DNA of 64,000 nucleotides from Sphingobacterium pedocola (GCF_015209965.1 NZ_MU158689.1:965629-1029628), one strand, 5' to 3'; positions 25,858 to 35,969 are shown, counted from the stretch's first letter. Program-made: numbers and translations. Notes: generated from the sequence alone by a model not told the origin.

Positions 25858-27165
25858 ATGCGGGTTTTCAAAAAAAACGATAAAAAACTTGTACGTTCCT
25901 GGGCAATGTACGATTGGGCAAATTCTGCGTATAACCTCGTCATCACTTCTACTATATTTCCGGTCTATTATACGGCTATTACAACGACTAAAGATAAAGG
26001 AGATGTCGTAAGCTTCTTTGGCTTTGAAGTGATAAATACAGTTCTTTCTAATTATGCTTTGGCAATAGCTTACTTAATTATGGCCCTAGCTCTTCCCTTT
26101 TTGTCGGCTTACGCAGATCTGAGCGGTAATAAGAAGTTTTTTATGAAGCTGTTTACCTATATAGGCGCATTGGCTTGCATGGGATTGTTTTTTTTTAAAC
26201 TTGACACGTTGGAAATCAGCATTGTGTTTTTTGCCGTAGCAGCCATGGGATATATAGGTGGCGTGGCTTTCAATAATTCATATCTTCCGCTAATTGCTAC
26301 CGTTGATCAACAAGACAGGATAAGTGCGCAAGGATTCGCATATGGTTATGTAGGCTGCGTAACCCTTCAATTGATCTGTTTTATATTTGTTTTTAAACCG
26401 GAATGGTTTGGAATTATAGATGCTTCGTTTCCTGCAAGGTTTTCGTTTTTTCTAGTGGGACTGTGGTGGGTGATATTTGCGCAAATACCGTTTAGTTACT
26501 TACCGGAAGCAAAACCGTTATTGGGTGATAAGCAAGTCGTCTTTTTTGATAGGGTGAAAAATGAGTTTAAACATGTGTTATCCGAGATAAAGAAAATAGA
26601 ACCTATCCGCCGCTTTTTACCGGCTTATTTCTTCAATGCGATGGGGGTACAGACGATTATGATCGTGGCGGCAGCTTTTGGCGAAAAAGTTTTAAATCTT
26701 GGAGCGACAAAGTTGATAGCAACAATTATATTGATCCAGCTGGTGGCGATTGCCGGTGCTTATCTGATGTCAAGCTTAGCTAAGCGCCACGGGAATATCA
26801 AAGTGTTACTGGTGGTCGTTTTGATGTGGATTTTTATATGTATTTCTGCTTATTTCCTGAATCATGAATTCCAATTTTACGGGATTGCTTTTATGGTAGG
26901 ATTAATGATGGGAGGGATTCAGGCTTTATCAAGGTCAACTTATTCCAAACTCCTGCCACAAGATATGGAAGATACAACGGCATTTTTTAGCTTTTATGAT
27001 GTAACAGAGAAGTTGGCTATTGTCTTTGGATTGTTTACTTTTGGTGTTATTGAACAACTAACGCACAATATTCGTAATTCAGCATTATTTCTTTCTATAT
27101 TTTTTGTGCTAGGATTTGTGTTACTATGGAGAGTATTAAAGTTTAATACGTTATTGAAGAATTAG
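25858..27165 (+). CDS. MFS transporter, UMF1 (Atg22-like) family
   Basis: The 435-residue protein has twelve membrane helices and the UMF1 N-terminal signature SWAMYDWANSAYNLVITSTIFPVYY. A later GLMMGGIQALSRSTYSKLLP matches the cytoplasmic loop of Atg22-type effluxers. The bacterial branch has no defined substrate; fungal Atg22 exports amino acids from the vacuole. It is followed 6 bases later by the LutA-like gene, so the two are likely cotranscribed. Confidence 0.92.
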   Translation: MRVFKKNDKKLVRSWAMYDWANSAYNLVITSTIFPVYYTAITTTKDKGDVVSFFGFEVINTVLSNYALAIAYLIMALALPFLSAYADLSGNKKFFMKLFTYIGALACMGLFFFKLDTLEISIVFFAVAAMGYIGGVAFNNSYLPLIATVDQQDRISAQGFAYGYVGCVTLQLICFIFVFKPEWFGIIDASFPARFSFFLVGLWWVIFAQIPFSYLPEAKPLLGDKQVVFFDRVKNEFKHVLSEIKKIEPIRRFLPAYFFNAMGVQTIMIVAAAFGEKVLNLGATKLIATIILIQLVAIAGAYLMSSLAKRHGNIKVLLVVVLMWIFICISAYFLNHEFQFYGIAFMVGLMMGGIQALSRSTYSKLLPQDMEDTTAFFSFYDVTEKLAIVFGLFTFGVIEQLTHNIRNSALFLSIFFVLGFVLLWRVLKFNTLLKN

Positions 27166-27171
27166 TTTCTT

Positions 27172-27906
27172 ATGCATAAAAAAGTAGAATTATTTATTCC
27201 TTGCTTCATTGATCAATTGTATCCTGACACAGCTTTCAATACAGTAAAGTTATTACAAAAGGCAGGTTGCGAAGTGATTTATAATAGTGAGCAAACGTGC
27301 TGTGGACAGCCTGCTTATAATGCAGGGTTTTGGGATGAGGCTAAGGCGGTAGGTGCAAATTTTTTAAGTAATTTTACTGAAAATAATTATATTGTGTCAC
27401 CTTCGGCCTCTTGTACAGGAATGCTGAAACACGGTTACAATGATCTATTTACCAATTCTATAGAGCATAATAAGTGCAGGGCGGTGCAACGGAACGTTCA
27501 TGAAGTATCTGATTTTTTGGTGAATATATTAAAAAAGGAATATTTTGGCGCTGAACTAGTAGGCACAGCGGTGTATCACGATTCGTGTTCTGGTTTACGT
27601 GAATGTAAGATAAAGGAAGAACCTAGACAGCTGCTTTCGCACGTGGGTGGACTTGAATTGATAGAAATGCGAGATCAGGAAACGTGTTGTGGCTTCGGAG
27701 GAACGTTTGCAGTGAAGTTCGAAGGGATTTCTGCCGCGATGGCGGAGCAAAAAGTAAGAAATGCACAAGCTGTACATGCAGAGTATATCATTTCTACTGA
27801 TTCCTCTTGTCTGCTGCAGCTCCAAGCATATATCGACAAGCATAAAATTCCCATGAAGACGATGCATCTTGTGGATGTATTAACCTCCGGGTGGGCAAAT
27901 ATCTAA
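27172..27906 (+). CDS. LutA/YkgE-like iron-sulfur (CCG-domain) protein
   Basis: The 244-residue protein has two cysteine-rich CCG domains: CFIDQLYPDTAFNTVKLL with CCGQPAYNAGFW in the first half and HDSCSGLRECKIKEEPRQLL with CCGFGGTFAVKFEGIS in the second. LutA works with LutB and LutC in L-lactate oxidation, and the CCG domain binds a cluster for electron transfer. LutB and LutC are not beside it, so it may act with partners elsewhere or in another oxidase. It sits tightly behind a UMF1 transporter and 18 bases before a Tat-exported TIM-barrel gene. Confidence 0.92.
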   Translation: MHKKVELFIPCFIDQLYPDTAFNTVKLLQKAGCEVIYNSEQTCCGQPAYNAGFWDEAKAVGANFLSNFTENNYIVSPSASCTGMLKHGYNDLFTNSIEHNKCRAVQRNVHEVSDFLVNILKKEYFGAELVGTAVYHDSCSGLRECKIKEEPRQLLSHVGGLELIEMRDQETCCGFGGTFAVKFEGISAAMAEQKVRNAQAVHAEYIISTDSSCLLQLQAYIDKHKIPMKTMHLVDVLTSGWANI

Positions 27907-27924
27907 TATATAAATCTATAAATA

Positions 27925-28803
27925 ATGAATTCAAGAAGAGATTTTATTAAAAACCTAGGATTGGCGACAACAGGCGTAATATTAATGCCATCATTAGAAA
28001 GTTTTGCGGCAAAAAAGAATTGGTTCGATATTTCTTTAGCCGAATGGTCCTTACATCGTACCCTTCATAAAGGTGATTTAAAGAATATTGATTTCCCGGA
28101 GTTTACAGCCAAAAATTTTGGTATTCACGGCGTGGAGTATGTCAACTCGTTCTTTAAGGATAAGGCAAAGGATATGAGCTATCTGAAAGACTTGAATAAC
28201 AGAGCAAAGGATAACGGTGTGAAAAATGTGCTGATTATGATAGATGGAGAAGGGGACTTAGGTGATGAAGATGCTCAAAAAAGAACGCAAGCTGTAGAAA
28301 ATCATTATAAATGGGTTGATGCTGCAAGTTTTTTAGGGTGTACATCTATCCGTGTAAACGCAGCCGGAAAAGGGAGTCGTGAAGATGTGAAACAACGGGT
28401 TGTTGAGAGTCTTGCTACGTTATCTAATTATAGTAAAAAAGCGAAGATCAATGTCATTGTCGAAAACCACGGCGGCATATCTTCACATGGTGATTGGTTG
28501 GCCGATGTGTTAAAATCCGTTGGCAACAAATACTGCGGTAGCCTGCCTGATTTTGGCAATTTCTACGAATACGATCGCTATCAAGGTGTAATTGATTTAA
28601 TGCCTTATGCTAAGGGCGTAAGTGCGAAAACACATGATTTTGATAAAAACGGTAACGAAGCAAATATCGATTATGCGAAAATGATGAAAATTGTGAAAGA
28701 TGCAGGCTACAAAGGTTTTGTAGGTATTGAATATGAAGGGAGTACTTTAGGTGAAATCGAAGGAATTAAAGCAACAAAAGCTTTATTAGAACGTTTTCAA
28801 TAA
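27925..28803 (+). CDS. Tat-exported sugar phosphate isomerase/epimerase-like TIM barrel
   Basis: The 292-residue protein has a twin-arginine signal (SRRDFIKNLGLATTG) and a xylose-isomerase-like TIM barrel (AP endonuclease 2 fold). Metal-binding residues are likely in INVIVENHGGISSHG, GSLPDFGNF, and GFVGIEYEGS. Export by Tat means it folds with its metal in the cytosol and acts in the periplasm. Such proteins in Bacteroidota are linked to 3-keto-sugar and inositol-type metabolism; the substrate is unknown. It precedes a secreted hypothetical gene by 3 bases. Confidence 0.88.
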   Translation: MNSRRDFIKNLGLATTGVILMPSLESFAAKKNWFDISLAEWSLHRTLHKGDLKNIDFPEFTAKNFGIHGVEYVNSFFKDKAKDMSYLKDLNNRAKDNGVKNVLIMIDGEGDLGDEDAQKRTQAVENHYKWVDAASFLGCTSIRVNAAGKGSREDVKQRVVESLATLSNYSKKAKINVIVENHGGISSHGDWLADVLKSVGNKYCGSLPDFGNFYEYDRYQGVIDLMPYAKGVSAKTHDFDKNGNEANIDYAKMMKIVKDAGYKGFVGIEYEGSTLGEIEGIKATKALLERFQ

Positions 28804-28806
28804 AGT

Positions 28807-29694
28807 ATGATAAGAAAAATCTTACTATGTGGTTTTCTCACTTGTAATATACTTTCATCTTTTGGACAAAATACCCAAAAGATGCAAGTATGGCAAGATA
28901 GTTTGGTCAGGTTGGGTAATAAAATATTTAGAAGCCCTGCAGAACCCGAGCGGCTTGATAACAATTTTAAATTTGTGAAGACCTTAGTGTCGGCTTTAAA
29001 AGAACCAAACTCATATTATTATTCTTTTGAACAGTTGAATATGATTGCGATTTTGTCGTCGCCCGACAACAATTTCAAGATATTTACATGGAATGTCCCA
29101 TTAGAAGACGGTTCTTACCTCTATTACGGTGCTATCCAGCATAAAACGGCAAACGGCCAAATTAACTTAACACCATTACTTGATAAGACTTTTGAAATCA
29201 ATGCAGTAGATAGTTCTATTTTAAGCAATATAGAATGGTATGGGGCACAGTATTATGACATTGTTTCCCTAGGTAAGAATCGATATGTATTATTGGGCTG
29301 GAAAGGGCATCATACTGAATATACTCAAAAAGTAATAGAAATATTATCGTTAAACGGTGATGATCAAGTTGAGTTAGGAGCCTCAGTCTTTTTAGAAAAC
29401 TCCAAACTCACAAGGCGTATATTTTCATATACCCGTCAAGCAACGATGTATTTAAAATATAATGGGACATATAATAGGATTGAATTTGATAACTTGGTAC
29501 CCGCAGATCCCAACCTTAAAGGTAATTTCAAGTATTACGGGCCTGATTTATCATATGACGCGTATGAAGTTACTAAAGAGGGGAAACTTAAATTATTAGT
29601 GGACGTCGAAGTGAAAAATGTTGAAAGAGGAAATGAGGATCAGTATATCGATCCAACGAAACCGGATAAAAAGCGCAAAAGTGGCTTCCGGTAA
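28807..29694 (+). CDS. Secreted hypothetical protein, 295 residues
   Basis: No family recognised. A signal peptide (MIRKILLCGFLTCNILSSFG) is followed by a soluble domain rich in Tyr, Asn and beta-strand patterns, including FKIFTWNVPLEDGSYLYYG and YVLLGWKGHHTEYTQKVI, which recall proteins that report on a gene product's sugar or metal state but give no firm hit. The C-terminus is highly charged and basic (TKPDKKRKSGFR). Its 3-base spacing to the Tat TIM-barrel gene suggests a shared operon and a periplasmic location. Confidence 0.8.
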   Translation: MIRKILLCGFLTCNILSSFGQNTQKMQVWQDSLVRLGNKIFRSPAEPERLDNNFKFVKTLVSALKEPNSYYYSFEQLNMIAILSSPDNNFKIFTWNVPLEDGSYLYYGAIQHKTANGQINLTPLLDKTFEINAVDSSILSNIEWYGAQYYDIVSLGKNRYVLLGWKGHHTEYTQKVIEILSLNGDDQVELGASVFLENSKLTRRIFSYTRQATMYLKYNGTYNRIEFDNLVPADPNLKGNFKYYGPDLSYDAYEVTKEGKLKLLVDVEVKNVERGNEDQYIDPTKPDKKRKSGFR

Positions 29695-29806
29695 ATGTAA
29701 ATAATTTGGGATAATAGGTTTTTTTAGCTAAAATAATCTTTTCTTTGCCCTGAAAATGTTTGAACCAATAAAATAACAGTATAAATTATAATAAACAAAT
29801 AGGTAT

Positions 29807-31402
29807 ATGGTTGAGCAACGAAATGACGAATCCCTGGTTAAGCATTTGGCGAAACAAGGGATTGATGACAAAATGGTGATGGGGCACCCCGCGAGTCTTT
29901 TTGTCTTATTTTTTACCGAAATGTGGGAGCGTTTTAGCTATTATGGAATGCGCGCTTTATTAGTGACTTTTTTGATTACTGAGATAGCGAAAGGCGGATG
30001 GGAATGGACGAATGCGGAAGCGATGGAACTTTATGGTTGGTATACGGGATTAGTGTATGCGACACCCTTACTGGGTGGTATGTTGGCAGACAGGCTTACT
30101 GGATACAAAAAAGCGATATTGCTTGGAGCGCTAACGATGACTTTAGGGCATGCTTCTATGGCGTTGGAAGGATTTAGTCAATATTTTTTTTATTTGGGTT
30201 TGGGCCTGATGATTTTAGGAAATGGTCTCTTTAAGCCAAATATTTCGTCGATGGTGGGACAATTATATCCAGATAATAGTTCAAAAAAGGATGCAGGTTA
30301 TACTATTTTTTATATGGGCATTAACGCCGGAGCCTTTTTAGGGTCATTACTCTGTGGATATATTGGTGAAAAAATTGGGTGGCATTATGGTTTTGGACTT
30401 GCCGGTGTATTTATGTTTTTTGGCATGCTACAATTTTATTTTGGTCAAAAGATATTTGGAGTGATAGGCGATAAACCGAAAACAGAATCCGAAAAGTTAG
30501 CTTATGATGAGATAAATATAGGGGATGAAAAAAAAGACGAATTACCATCCAATGTCGTGAGGGATCGTCTGGTTGTTGTTGGCGTATTGATCGTGGCGAG
30601 TATATTTTTCTTTTTAGCCTTTGAGCAAGCAGGTGGATCTATGACAATTTTTGCAAAAAACTATACACAAAGAGTTTTAGAAGGGAATTCAGCGATTACT
30701 TTTAAATGGGTAGATGCAATACTGACACTTTTTCCCATTTTAATTGTAACCTATGTGCTTACAAAATTGGCGTCAAAAATTTTCAAGCAGTACCCCATGA
30801 CCATTGCTTTTACGATGGTTTCGTTCGTTTCTATAGCCATTTTAGGATTTTGGAAAATTCATAGAGAATTTACAGCTATCGAAACGGAAGTGACAGTTGC
30901 TTGGTTTCAAATTTTGAATGCTTTCTTTATTGTAACACTAGCTTCGTCGTTCAGTAAATTTTGGGAAAAAATATGGAATCCTTCCGGTCCTGTAAAGTTT
31001 GCGTTGGGACTTATTTTAGTAGGAGTTGGATTTTTAGCATTGTCGTATGGGAGCATGAGTATTCCTCAAGGTGCGGCAACGGCTTCTGTAAGTATGGTTT
31101 GGTTAATATTGGCATATTTTTTCCATACGACTGGAGAATTATGCGTTTCACCTGTAGGGCTATCATATATGAGCAAGCTTTCTCCTAAGAAGTTTATCGG
31201 ACTTATTTTTGGTTTTTGGTTTTTAGCATCAGCAATCGCTAATAAGCTAGCCGGATGGAGTGGAGGATTAATTGACAAAATTACTGAAATGTATTCTATG
31301 TCAACATTCTTTGTAATTATAGCGGCTTTACCTATCAGTGCTGCACTATTGTTACTGCTCTTCAGCCCAGTGTTGAAGAAAATGATGCACGGTATTAATT
31401 AG
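29807..31402 (+). CDS. POT family peptide transporter (copy 1)
   Basis: The 531-residue membrane protein has the proton-coupled oligopeptide transporter signature: TEMWERFSYYGMRALLV (ExxERFxYYG) in helix 1 and GNGLFKPNISSMVGQLY in helix 4. FFLAFEQAGGSMTIFA in helix 7 and ELCVSPVGLSYMSKLSP in helix 10 are also typical. It imports di- and tripeptides with H+. A long central helical pair separates the two six-helix halves. A second POT gene follows 194 bases later; the pair looks like an old duplication. Confidence 0.95.
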   Translation: MVEQRNDESLVKHLAKQGIDDKMVMGHPASLFVLFFTEMWERFSYYGMRALLVTFLITEIAKGGWEWTNAEAMELYGWYTGLVYATPLLGGMLADRLTGYKKAILLGALTMTLGHASMALEGFSQYFFYLGLGLMILGNGLFKPNISSMVGQLYPDNSSKKDAGYTIFYMGINAGAFLGSLLCGYIGEKIGWHYGFGLAGVFMFFGMLQFYFGQKIFGVIGDKPKTESEKLAYDEINIGDEKKDELPSNVVRDRLVVVGVLIVASIFFFLAFEQAGGSMTIFAKNYTQRVLEGNSAITFKWVDAILTLFPILIVTYVLTKLASKIFKQYPMTIAFTMVSFVSIAILGFWKIHREFTAIETEVTVAWFQILNAFFIVTLASSFSKFWEKIWNPSGPVKFALGLILVGVGFLALSYGSMSIPQGAATASVSMVWLILAYFFHTTGELCVSPVGLSYMSKLSPKKFIGLIFGFWFLASAIANKLAGWSGGLIDKITEMYSMSTFFVIIAALPISAALLLLLFSPVLKKMMHGIN

Positions 31403-31421
31403 TAAATAATGTAAAGAAATA

Positions 31422-31460
31422 TTTGAAAAGCGCTCGTTTACTTAACGGGCGCTTTTCAAA
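31422..31460 (+). terminator. Hairpin between the two POT genes
   Basis: The 17-base arms TTTGAAAAGCGCTCGTT and AACGGGCGCTTTTCAAA pair with one G-T, loop TACTT. No long T run follows, but the position 19 bases past the stop fits a terminator. Confidence 0.7.
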
Positions 31461-31595
31461 TTATAATAACAGATGTGATATTCATGTTTCCAAAGATACT
31501 ATTGAACCCATTTACATAAGGGCAATAATAAGCTTACTAGCGAATGAGGCAAATGCTTCTGAAATGAGGCGAAACATGAACAAATAATATGCTAT

Positions 31596-33365
31596 ATGAA
31601 TCAAACGAGCGAAGTAAAAGAGTCGCATTTTTTTGACTCCAAAGTACTAGGACACCCATCAGGGTTATTTGTGCTGTTTTTTACAGAGATGTGGGAACGT
31701 TTTTCATTCTACGGAATGCGTGTCCTCTTAATTCAGTTTTTAACCGCTGCTGTTATTTTTAACGATCCAATGTCGGGATGGGGATGGACTGCCGAACAAG
31801 CAGGTGCGCTATACGGAACTTATGCGATGTTGCTTTACATAACACCAATATTCGGCGGGGTAATTGCCGATAAATTTATTGGTTCTAGAGCCGCAGTAAT
31901 AATAGGTGCAGCGGTCATGACACTTGGACATGCTTCGATGGCCTTCAATTCGCAGATTATGTTTTTCTTAGGTCTGGGTTGCTTAGTCATTGGTACCGGT
32001 TTTTTTAAACCCAACATGCCTGCTATATTAGGCGAAATGTACAAATACTTACCAGCAAAAAAAGATGGCGCGTATACCATTTTTTATATGGGCGTTAATG
32101 CGGGCGCCTTCTTTGGAATGATGCTGTGTGGCTATCTAGCAGAGACTGTTGGATGGCATTGGGGATTTGGATTGGCAGGGATTTTTATGCTATTGGGGAC
32201 GATTCAATTTTGGCTGGCTAAACCACTTATGGGTAATTTGGGGATCTTGGACAAATCAAGTGTTATAAAGTTAGACAAAAAGAGCGATCTGGAGGAAGGT
32301 GAGAAATCGTATAATGCGTTTACGAAAGTAGATGTTTTTTTAATGGTTGTCGTTGGGATTATAGGTTTAGTATACGCATTCAATGATCCATTGTCCAAAA
32401 ATAATGTATTAGATGTTTTTGCATTCTTAGATACTTCTTTTTTGAGAGGACAGAACATCATGATTGTCATTGCACTGATACTATTCCTCTATCTTGTGTT
32501 GTCTCGTATTAGAAGATATAGTCGGATAATTAGAGAGCGGATGTACGGTGTTATTGTACTGGGATTCTTCTTGATTTTCTTTTTCATGAGTTTCGAGCAA
32601 GGAGCTACTTCATTAGTATTGGTCGCACGAGATTATGTAGATCGGCAACTTTCCGGAAATAGTTTACTGATATTCAATGTTATAAATACACTCTTGACGA
32701 TCGTGCCTTTGATGATAATTTCTTGGGTGTTGATCAAGTTGGCAATAGCTACCTGGAGTAAAATCGCCTTATCCAACATTATATTATTTTTATGTTTCGC
32801 TTTAATTTGGGGAGCTGCGATCTGGATGTTGTATAATGAATTTACCGCAGAGATTTCTGCAATAAAGGTGTCTTGGTTTTCTATATTAAACTCATTCTTT
32901 ATTATTGCATTAGCCTCTTCTGTGTCGAAAATATGGGAGTCCAAATATAATCCTTCGGCAGCATACAAATACGGTATTGGGTTGATTTTGGTAGCTATCG
33001 GATTTTTAATACTCGGATTTGGAGCATTGGGAGCAAATGACAGCGTAAAGATCTCTATGGTGTTTCTCGTGTTAACCTATTTGTTTCACACGTTGGGTGA
33101 ATTGTTTATTTCGCCAGTTGGATTATCTTACGTTTCTAAATTAGTACCGGCTAGGATGTTGGCATTTATGTTTGGGATGTGGTATTTAGCGATCGCTATT
33201 GCTCAGAAATTAGCTGCAATTTTAGGAGGACAAGTGGAAACTATTCAGGAAAATTACTCCTTAAGTCATTTCTTTTTCTTATTTACTATTATCCCTGCCG
33301 TGGCGGGATTGGTCGTAATAGCTTTGAATCCATTATTGAAGAAACTGATGCATGGTGTAAAATAG
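31596..33365 (+). CDS. POT family peptide transporter (copy 2)
   Basis: The 589-residue protein shares the layout of the preceding gene: TEMWERFSFYGMRVLLI, GTGFFKPNMPAILGEMY, FFMSFEQGATSLVLVA, and ELFISPVGLSYVSKLVP. Differences are a Phe in the first motif (ERFSFYG), an insertion of about 60 residues in the middle loop with two extra helices, and a longer N-terminus. Two POT genes side by side probably cover different peptides. It has its own upstream region after a hairpin. Confidence 0.95.
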   Translation: MNQTSEVKESHFFDSKVLGHPSGLFVLFFTEMWERFSFYGMRVLLIQFLTAAVIFNDPMSGWGWTAEQAGALYGTYAMLLYITPIFGGVIADKFIGSRAAVIIGAAVMTLGHASMAFNSQIMFFLGLGCLVIGTGFFKPNMPAILGEMYKYLPAKKDGAYTIFYMGVNAGAFFGMMLCGYLAETVGWHWGFGLAGIFMLLGTIQFWLAKPLMGNLGILDKSSVIKLDKKSDLEEGEKSYNAFTKVDVFLMVVVGIIGLVYAFNDPLSKNNVLDVFAFLDTSFLRGQNIMIVIALILFLYLVLSRIRRYSRIIRERMYGVIVLGFFLIFFFMSFEQGATSLVLVARDYVDRQLSGNSLLIFNVINTLLTIVPLMIISWVLIKLAIATWSKIALSNIILFLCFALIWGAAIWMLYNEFTAEISAIKVSWFSILNSFFIIALASSVSKIWESKYNPSAAYKYGIGLILVAIGFLILGFGALGANDSVKISMVFLVLTYLFHTLGELFISPVGLSYVSKLVPARMLAFMFGMWYLAIAIAQKLAAILGGQVETIQENYSLSHFFFLFTIIPAVAGLVVIALNPLLKKLMHGVK

Positions 33366-33431
33366 GGCCGGCTTTGTGTACTTGCATATCAAATCAAGTT
33401 TGTCTAAGTTTGCAACTTAATATTTAAATTA

Positions 33432-34160
33432 GTGACGGATAGCATAGTAATTATTCCAACATACAATGAAATTGATAATATCGAAAATATCATTCGTAAA
33501 GTTTTTTCATTAACTGTTAATTTTCATGTCTTAGTCGTCGATGACGGATCTCCAGACGGAACCGCTGCAGTAGTAAAAAAAATGATGCAATCGGATTATG
33601 CCGGTAAATTATTCATCGAAGAACGAGAAGGAAAATTAGGTCTGGGTACGGCGTATATCCATGGGTTCAAATGGTCACTTAGTCGAGATTATACCTATAT
33701 TTTTGAAATGGATGCAGATTTTAGCCATAATCCCGAGGATTTAATACGCCTGCGACAAGCCGCGCTTGATGGCGCTGATATGGTTATCGGATCTCGCTAT
33801 ATTAAGGGGGTTAACGTGGTGAATTGGCCTATGAGCCGTGTTTTAATGTCGTATTTTGCTTCGGTATATGTACGTATGGTTACACGGGTAAACATTCAGG
33901 ACGCCACTGCAGGTTTTGTTTGTTTCAATAGAACAGTATTGGAGAAAATAAAATTGGATGAAATTCGTTTTGTAGGGTATGCTTTTCAGATTGAGATGAA
34001 ATTTAAAGCCGTACAATACGGATTTAATGTTTTAGAAATTCCAATCATCTTTACTGATCGTACCTTAGGCGTTTCTAAAATGAGTACAAAGATATTCCGG
34101 GAAGCTTTTTGGGGTGTAATACAATTGAAATTAAACAGTTTATTCAGAAAGTATAAATAA
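33432..34160 (+). CDS. Polyprenol-phosphate mannosyltransferase-like glycosyltransferase (GT2)
   Basis: The 242-residue cytosolic enzyme starts at GTG 33432 and has the GT2 fold: IVIIPTYNEIDNIENII, VLVVDDGSPDGTAAVV, and FEMDADFSHNPED with the metal-binding DxD. The sequence matches the dolichyl-phosphate mannose synthase branch without membrane helices (RETRSRYIKG-like MVIGSRYIKGVNVVNW). It transfers a hexose from a nucleotide sugar to a lipid phosphate for glycan assembly. ruvB follows 11 bases later, so they may be cotranscribed. Confidence 0.9.
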   Translation: MTDSIVIIPTYNEIDNIENIIRKVFSLTVNFHVLVVDDGSPDGTAAVVKKMMQSDYAGKLFIEEREGKLGLGTAYIHGFKWSLSRDYTYIFEMDADFSHNPEDLIRLRQAALDGADMVIGSRYIKGVNVVNWPMSRVLMSYFASVYVRMVTRVNIQDATAGFVCFNRTVLEKIKLDEIRFVGYAFQIEMKFKAVQYGFNVLEIPIIFTDRTLGVSKMSTKIFREAFWGVIQLKLNSLFRKYK

Positions 34161-34171
34161 CGAAACTATAA

Positions 34172-35194
34172 ATGAACGAAAATCTTGATCCCAATCCAGA
34201 ACGTCTAAATCCTACTGAGAAAGAATTGGAAAGAGTTTTGCGCCCGCAAAATTTTGAGGATTTTACTGGACAGGCCAAGATTTTGGAGAACCTTTCGATA
34301 TTTGTAAAGGCGGCGAGACTACGCGGTGAAGCACTTGATCATGTATTACTACATGGCCCTCCAGGATTAGGGAAAACAACGCTATCCTACATTATCGCTA
34401 ATGAAATGGGTGTGGGAATCAAAATTACTTCTGGCCCTGTGTTAGATAAGCCTGGAGATCTAGCTGGATTGCTCACCAATTTAGAGGAAGGTGATATTTT
34501 GTTTATTGATGAAATACATCGCCTATCACCAGTTGTAGAGGAATACCTGTATTCGGCGATGGAGGATTTTAAAATAGATATTATGCTGGAGACGGGACCC
34601 AATGCTAGATCGGTGCAAATCTCTTTGAATCCGTTTACCTTGGTAGGGGCTACTACACGTTCCGGTTTACTTACCGCTCCATTAAGAGCTCGATTTGGTA
34701 TTAATTCGAGACTGCAGTATTATGATGCAAAATTGTTGACCACTATTGTACTTCGTTCATCGAGTATTTTGAATACAGCAATCAGTGAGGAAGGTGCTTA
34801 CGAAATTGCAAGGAGAAGTAGGGGAACTCCTCGGATTGCTAATGCGTTGTTGCGTCGAACGCGTGATTTTGCACAGATCAAGGGAAACGGGAGTATTGAT
34901 AAAGCAATTGCACAATATGCGTTGAATGCCTTAAATGTCGATGAACACGGATTGGATGAAATGGATAATCGTATCTTGTCTACAATCATAGATAAATTTA
35001 AGGGAGGACCAGTAGGACTGAAAACGATAGCGACGGCAGTAGGCGAGGATGAAGGTACAATAGAAGAAGTATACGAACCTTTTTTGATTCAAGAAGGGTA
35101 TATCATGCGTACCTCTAGAGGAAGAGAATGTACTGAAGCTGCATATAAGCATTTAGGGAAAAACAATTATAATAAAGGAAACACACTTTTTTAA
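34172..35194 (+). CDS. ruvB: Holliday junction branch migration helicase RuvB
   Basis: The 340-residue AAA+ ATPase has Walker [10 protein letters not shown], Walker B LFIDEIHR, sensor 1 GATTRSGLL, the arginine finger region [20 protein letters not shown], and the C-terminal winged helix that binds DNA ([30 protein letters not shown] region). It drives branch migration with RuvA in recombination repair. The length is standard. ruvA and ruvC are not nearby. Confidence 0.98.
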   Translation: MNENLDPNPERLNPTEKELERVLRPQNFEDFTGQAKILENLSIFVKAARLRGEALDHVLLHGPPGLGKTTLSYIIANEMGVGIKITSGPVLDKPGDLAGLLTNLEEGDILFIDEIHRLSPVVEEYLYSAMEDFKIDIMLETGPNARSVQISLNPFTLVGATTRSGLLTAPLRARFGINSRLQYYDAKLLTTIVLRSSSILNTAISEEGAYEIARRSRGTPRIANALLRRTRDFAQIKGNGSIDKAIAQYALNALNVDEHGLDEMDNRILSTIIDKFKGGPVGLKTIATAVGEDEGTIEEVYEPFLIQEGYIMRTSRGRECTEAAYKHLGKNNYNKGNTLF

Positions 35195-35207
35195 CGTTAA
35201 GACTATT

Positions 35208-35969
35208 ATGAGATACGTTTTATTTTCAATTTTGTTGTTAAATTTATCATTTGCCAATGCCCAATTAGATTGTCCGGTTCCTTACGGCACCAATAAGGGA
35301 GAACAAAAGTATCATATTACAACTGGAATAGGATTGACCAAATTGTACGGTGATATGGATAAATCGGGCACGATGGGAACCGCTTTTTTTTTGAAATTTG
35401 ATTACAAACTACTAAAGGGGCTTCATGTCGGTATAGAAGGACAATTGGGAAGTTTAGAAGCAGTTTCTTCAATCGCAGACGAACGATTTGTAACGAACAA
35501 TTATTATTCGGGAGGCATTTTTGTAACCGCTTATCCTTATGATTTAATTGTTAACAATAAACCCTCGTATAATTATTCATTTAAAAATAGATTATTGAGC
35601 GGTATTTATGTCGGTTTAGGAGTTTCTGGGATACGTAATTCTTATAAAGAGGGGGATATCTACCGGGATCCGAATTTACTTTATACCTATGGTCCAATAG
35701 CGTATTATGATGAAAATGGTCTACCGGTTTTTAAAGAGAAAATAAATTCCCTACTTTTTCCGGCCGTTAACGCCGGCTTGGCATTGCCTATTAATAAACA
35801 TACCACTCGCACGGGAAGATATTGGAGCGCTGTAGTGAACGCACAATTTAATTTTTCAAATAACGAGTTATTGGATGGTTATATCCCATATAATCAAGAC
35901 GGTCAACGTATTGAGGGAAATAACGACATGTACACTTTTTATTCTTTAGGCGTTCGTTATTCGCTTTAA
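35208..35969 (+). CDS. Predicted outer-membrane beta-barrel protein
   Basis: The 253-residue protein has a signal peptide ending FANAQ and then many alternating aromatic/hydrophobic strands (YHITTGIGLTKLYGDM, LHVGIEGQLGSLEAV, NNDMYTFYSLGVRYSL) typical of small outer-membrane barrels; the C-terminal residue is Leu after a Tyr-rich last strand. No specific family recognised. It follows ruvB by 13 bases, likely on the same transcript, and overlaps the last 24 bases of the convergent HEAT-like gene. Confidence 0.82.
   Translation: MRYVLFSILLLNLSFANAQLDCPVPYGTNKGEQKYHITTGIGLTKLYGDMDKSGTMGTAFFLKFDYKLLKGLHVGIEGQLGSLEAVSSIADERFVTNNYYSGGIFVTAYPYDLIVNNKPSYNYSFKNRLLSGIYVGLGVSGIRNSYKEGDIYRDPNLLYTYGPIAYYDENGLPVFKEKINSLLFPAVNAGLALPINKHTTRTGRYWSAVVNAQFNFSNNELLDGYIPYNQDGQRIEGNNDMYTFYSLGVRYSL

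Noticed and set aside
31540-31585. Short direct repeat AATGAGGC, 20 bases apart, before the second POT gene
   Set aside because: Eight bases repeated once is within chance for this length and has no other support.
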